The position numbers were made by a program, and so were the translations under genes. Of a stretch of DNA of 38,057 bases, positions 35,695 to 38,057 are shown in pieces; position 1 is the first letter of the stretch, and every line of letters starts with the position of its first letter. Origin of the DNA: an uncultured Flavobacteriaceae bacterium (GTDB lineage Bacteria > Bacteroidota > Bacteroidia > Flavobacteriales > Flavobacteriaceae); assembly GCA_938010765.1 (NCBI GenBank), contig CALLVX010000008.1:1-38057 (forward strand), given 5' to 3'. Below the pieces are notes generated by a model. That model made no database searches. It was not told the origin of the DNA and saw only the letters and a program-made list of their open reading frames with translations.

Positions 35695-36027
35695 TCACTT
35701 CCCTAACATCAACAATTCATTGCATTTGATTTCGGTGATGTAGCGCTTCTCCCCTTCTTTGGTTTCATAGGAGCGGTGTACCAGTTTGCCTTCGATGGCA
35801 ACCTGCTTTCCTTTGATCAAATAGTTCTCGATGATCTCGGCCGTTTTTCCCCAGGCCACGATATTGTGCCATTGGGTGTCCTCTACCTTTTCGCCTTGGG
35901 CGTTCTTGTAGCTTTCGCTGGTGGCGAGTGAAAATTTGGCAAGCTTGCTGCCATTGTCCATGTTTACGATTTCTGGGTCTTGGCCCAAGTTTCCAATCAA
36001 CTGTACTGAATTTTTAAGTGCGTTCAT
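35695..36027 (-). CDS. ssb: single-stranded DNA-binding protein, short form
   Basis: The 110-residue product is almost only an OB fold: NSVQLIGNLGQDPEIVNMDNG, KFSLATSESYKN, TQWHNIVAWGKTAEIIENYLIKGKQVAIEGKL and TEIKCNELLML. It coats single-stranded DNA, normally as a tetramer. Standard bacterial SSBs add a flexible linker and an acidic tip (DDDIPF-type) that recruits partners such as RecQ. Here the protein stops at LMLGK, so this tip is missing. It is therefore probably a secondary SSB paralogue, with the main copy elsewhere in the genome. ATG 36027 starts the family consensus MNALKNSVQLIG. Confidence 0.93.
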   Translation of the reverse strand: MNALKNSVQLIGNLGQDPEIVNMDNGSKLAKFSLATSESYKNAQGEKVEDTQWHNIVAWGKTAEIIENYLIKGKQVAIEGKLVHRSYETKEGEKRYITEIKCNELLMLGK

Positions 36028-36378
36028 AATATTAATTTTAAGGTTAAACAGTTAATGCAATCGAACCTCCTTGATTCGACAGGGCAAACTTAGAACGGGC
36101 TCAAAATTTTATTCGGTTGGGAAGTATTTACTTTCGTTTGTAAACGTTTGTACTCATTTGAAAACTTTTATAATATTGATTTACAGAGAATTATATTCCT
36201 GTTTATACTGAAAATAAAAATTTGATTTATTCGCCGGAGCTAGTAGACTTATTATTGTTTAAAAAACCCAAATCAGCGGCAGTAGATATGAACATAGTCC
36301 CAATTGATTTTAAACCGATAAAAGTAATTGCCGATCAATTGGGTTATATGGGCAGTAGACCGTATTCAAGTATTGATA
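36028..36378. other. intergenic region upstream of ssb
   Basis: 351 bases between ssb and the SDR gene. On the minus strand TAAGTTTG (36092-36085) fits the TAnnTTTG box and may serve ssb, about 58 bases before its start; no good -33 TTG is seen. The remainder is A/T-rich. A 36-codon frame at 36290-36400 has no recognisable similarity and overlaps the SDR end, so it is not called. Confidence 0.4.
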
Positions 36379-37191
36379 CTACTTTGCCAACCCTTTAAGT
36401 AATGTTTCGGTCTCCTCCCACAGTTCCAAAGATTTAGCCATTGATACTTCTGGAATTTGATAGCCTATTTCTTTCGAACCAAAATAATACCCACCATTAA
36501 TCAAGCATTCTTTTGAACAAGTCGCCAAATAGTGGGATTGTTTAGCTGCAGCTTTAGGGCTAGGCAAGAATGGTTTAACGAGACTCATTAACAGTTTCAT
36601 AGTTGCCGAGAGATTGCCTCCAAAACCTGTTAACATTGCACCAGGATCGGCACAAATAGCGATTTGATTTCTTCTTGCCAGTTCAATCGTAAAAAGAGCG
36701 TTGGCGAGTTTTGAATGCGCATATGCCTTATAGCCAGAATACGCATTTAATGATGTAACATCCAAAATCTGATTCGCGTGCCCCGACGAGTTGATATTAA
36801 TGATTCTTGAGTTGGAATGTAATAGTGGCTTGAGGCATTTTGCCAGGAGAAATGGTGCCAAGTAGTTTATAGCCAGTGAAAATTCCCAACCCTCTTTGGA
36901 TACTTTTCTACCTTGGGTCAAACAGCCTGCATTGTTTATTAAAACAGCTACTTCCCTTCCTCTGGCCAATAGGATTTCACTTACCAAAATAACATCTTGC
37001 AGTACCGTTAGGTCACCCAAATAGTAATCAACATCAGCCTTGTTTTCTTCCGTTATATACTCAATCGCTTTTTTCGTTTTACGCTCGTTTCTACAAATGA
37101 GCGTAAGCGACCATCCGTCATTTGCCAATAACCTAGCGGTTTCTTTTCCAAGTCCGGAACTTGCCCCGGTAATAATACAATATTTATTCAT
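36379..37191 (-). CDS. short-chain dehydrogenase/reductase (retinol-dehydrogenase-like)
   Basis: A 270-residue classical SDR oxidoreductase using NAD(P). The cofactor motif TGASSGLGKE lies at the N terminus, and a basic residue after the second strand (CRNERK) favours NADP. LGDLT and NNAG follow, then the catalytic serine region INSSGH and the YxxxK motif as YAHSKLAN. The NPGA-like segment appears as ADPGAMLTGFGG. The overall pattern resembles retinol dehydrogenase/WWOX-type SDRs. The substrate is unknown. Its ATG overlaps the stop of the upstream DUF2147 gene by 8 bases, so the two are probably translated together. Confidence 0.9.
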   Translation of the reverse strand: MNKYCIITGASSGLGKETARLLANDGWSLTLICRNERKTKKAIEYITEENKADVDYYLGDLTVLQDVILVSEILLARGREVAVLINNAGCLTQGRKVSKEGWEFSLAINYLAPFLLAKCLKPLLHSNSRIININSSGHANQILDVTSLNAYSGYKAYAHSKLANALFTIELARRNQIAICADPGAMLTGFGGNLSATMKLLMSLVKPFLPSPKAAAKQSHYLATCSKECLINGGYYFGSKEIGYQIPEVSMAKSLELWEETETLLKGLAK

Positions 37192-37601
37192 CCAATCGGT
37201 TGAGAGTAGCGGTTTTTCCTAACAAGGAGATTCCTAAAAACCCTCTCATTTTCAGTGTTTGATTGTTATCTTCCAGCCACATTTTACCGGAATAGGTATT
37301 GCCATTTTCAATGGAATATACTTCCCCGTCTACACATAATCCTTTCCCATCAAAAACGAAATCTTTTAGGAAGATAAGTCCTATGACGGCTTTGTCTCGA
37401 AGTGCCTCATCTGGGTTCTCTGTATCCTTCCTTGCGTCTTTTCGCCAAATTATCTTAATATTTATTTTTTTCCTTAAATATCTCGATTTTACCTTCTTTG
37501 GTATCTGTTAAATAGGTGCCAATTACCTTATCTGCCTTTGCCTGCGAATAGGCTATACCAAAATTTAAAAATGCTAACGCTAATAGTATTGGAGTCTTCA
37601 T
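37184..37601 (-). pseudogene. exported DUF2147 family protein, frameshifted
   Basis: The ATG at 37601 begins a signal peptide (MKTPILLALAFLNFGIAYSQ). It is followed by the DUF2147 start DKVIGTYLTDTKEGKIEIFKEKNKY and then a stop (37455-37457). The family continuation (IIWRKDARKDTENPDEALRDK, IGLIFLKDFVFDG, GNTYSGKMWL, MRGFLGISLLGKTATLNRLDE) runs in another frame to TAA at 37184-37186. The break is near an A7 run (T-run 37465-37471 on the plus strand). It fits one inserted A, or a five-base loss that removed the usual YG of KYYGKIIW. DUF2147 proteins are small periplasmic proteins of unknown function. The gene overlaps the SDR start. The frameshift may be real or an error. Confidence 0.7.
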
Positions 37602-38004
37602 GATTTTTTTAGTTTGATAAACGCTCTTTTTAAACCGATTGCATTCGAGTATTCAAATGCAGCGCTTTCTTTGGAATCATTTGCAGAAAACTGGGTACCC
37701 CATAACCTTCAGCAATGAAAAAGCGTATGTTTAGAAATCGTTTTAGTTCGATACAAAAATGCTAATCAAAGCAAGTCAGGGGTTATCTGCAAAAGACACA
37801 TCAATAGCCCATAAAGACGTTTTCTTGTTGTTTGAAAAAAGTCTTTCCACCGAAGTACTGCCGCAAATAGTTACTGTTCCTATCATCACATCGGTCTCTT
37901 GCTTGATACTTTCACCCCTCACAAGCCCAATTTACATCTTAAGCGAGAATTATGTTATCTTGTTTACGGAAAGACCATTCCTTATATAAATAAACTTGCT
38001 ACAC
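37602..38004. other. intergenic region with no recognisable gene
   Basis: 403 bases between the divergent DUF2147 and window-edge genes. A 76-codon open frame on the plus strand (37759-37989) has an implausible composition and no motif, so it is not called. I see no repeat or strong hairpin. Confidence 0.4.
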
Positions 38005-38057
38005 ATGAAAACCAATTTCAGTGCCCTACTATTTGCATTAGTTGTCTCCACCCTATT
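38005..38057 (+). CDS. start of an exported protein, cut by the window end
   Basis: ATG 38005 opens a frame encoding MKTNFSALLFALVVSTL, a typical basic-then-hydrophobic signal peptide start. Only 17 codons are present, so the product cannot be identified. The call rests on the signal-peptide pattern alone. Confidence 0.45.
   Translation, partial: MKTNFSALLFALVVSTL

Noticed and set aside
36290..36400. 36-codon open frame before the SDR end
   Set aside because: It has no recognisable similarity, overlaps the end of a real gene and has no start signal.
37759..37989. 76-codon plus frame near the window end
   Set aside because: The hydrophobic low-information sequence shows no motif, and there is no promoter.
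1..38057. CRISPR arrays, tRNA or rRNA genes, prophage or transposase genes
   Set aside because: I read for regularly spaced repeats, cloverleaf patterns and DDE/Y1/serine recombinase motifs and found none. The only repeats are the REP-like palindromes.

Overview
The window looks like chromosomal DNA of a marine or free-living Flavobacteriaceae member (Bacteroidota; Maribacter/Zobellia/Arenibacter-like by gene style). The basis is an adjacent SusC/SusD pair, many lipoproteins with Bacteroidota-style lipoboxes, a Bacteroidota-type methionyl-tRNA synthetase, several TAnnTTTG promoter boxes and moderate-to-low GC. Species cannot be fixed from the sequence alone.

Layout. 1-5.5 kb: the 3' part of metG, an AT-rich TPR gene broken by two frameshifts, a frameshifted GIY-YIG nuclease gene between two almost identical palindromic repeats, then tex. 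5.7-10.7 kb: a soluble hybrid histidine kinase with two PAS domains, a histone-deacetylase-like hydrolase, a nucleoside-hydrolase-like lipoprotein and a PAP2 phosphatase. 10.8-14.5 kb (minus): a vSGLT-like sodium/solute symporter and a GH36-type alpha-galactosidase, the latter behind a long leader that folds into a compact structured RNA followed by a terminator-like hairpin. 15.2-28.4 kb (plus): SusC, SusD, a terminator, two tandem 1170-residue FG-GAP/ASPIC (CRTAC1-like) lipoproteins and a vanadium-haloperoxidase-like lipoprotein. The last three genes overlap one another. 28.5-31.7 kb: a membrane AraC-type regulator and a PQQ-dependent dehydrogenase, each with one frameshift. 31.9-38 kb (mostly minus): a GntR/LacI-hybrid regulator with a palindrome just upstream, recQ, a second GIY-YIG gene between REP-like hairpins, a tail-less ssb, an SDR oxidoreductase overlapping a frameshifted DUF2147 gene, and the start of another exported protein.

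How the genes may work together (inference). SusCD would carry a glycan or other ligand across the outer membrane, while the symporter and alpha-galactosidase would handle a galactose-containing product. The two calcium-type beta-propeller lipoproteins and the haloperoxidase-like lipoprotein are translationally coupled and probably form one envelope complex. The haloperoxidase homologue keeps every vanadate-pocket residue at chloroperoxidase spacing, so this cassette is the best candidate for an uncharacterised system.

Other points of interest are two separate GIY-YIG genes each bracketed by palindromic repeats, and the structured leader of the alpha-galactosidase gene. Six genes carry frameshifts. 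Five of these are restored by adding a single base, so base-calling or assembly error should be excluded before calling them pseudogenes.
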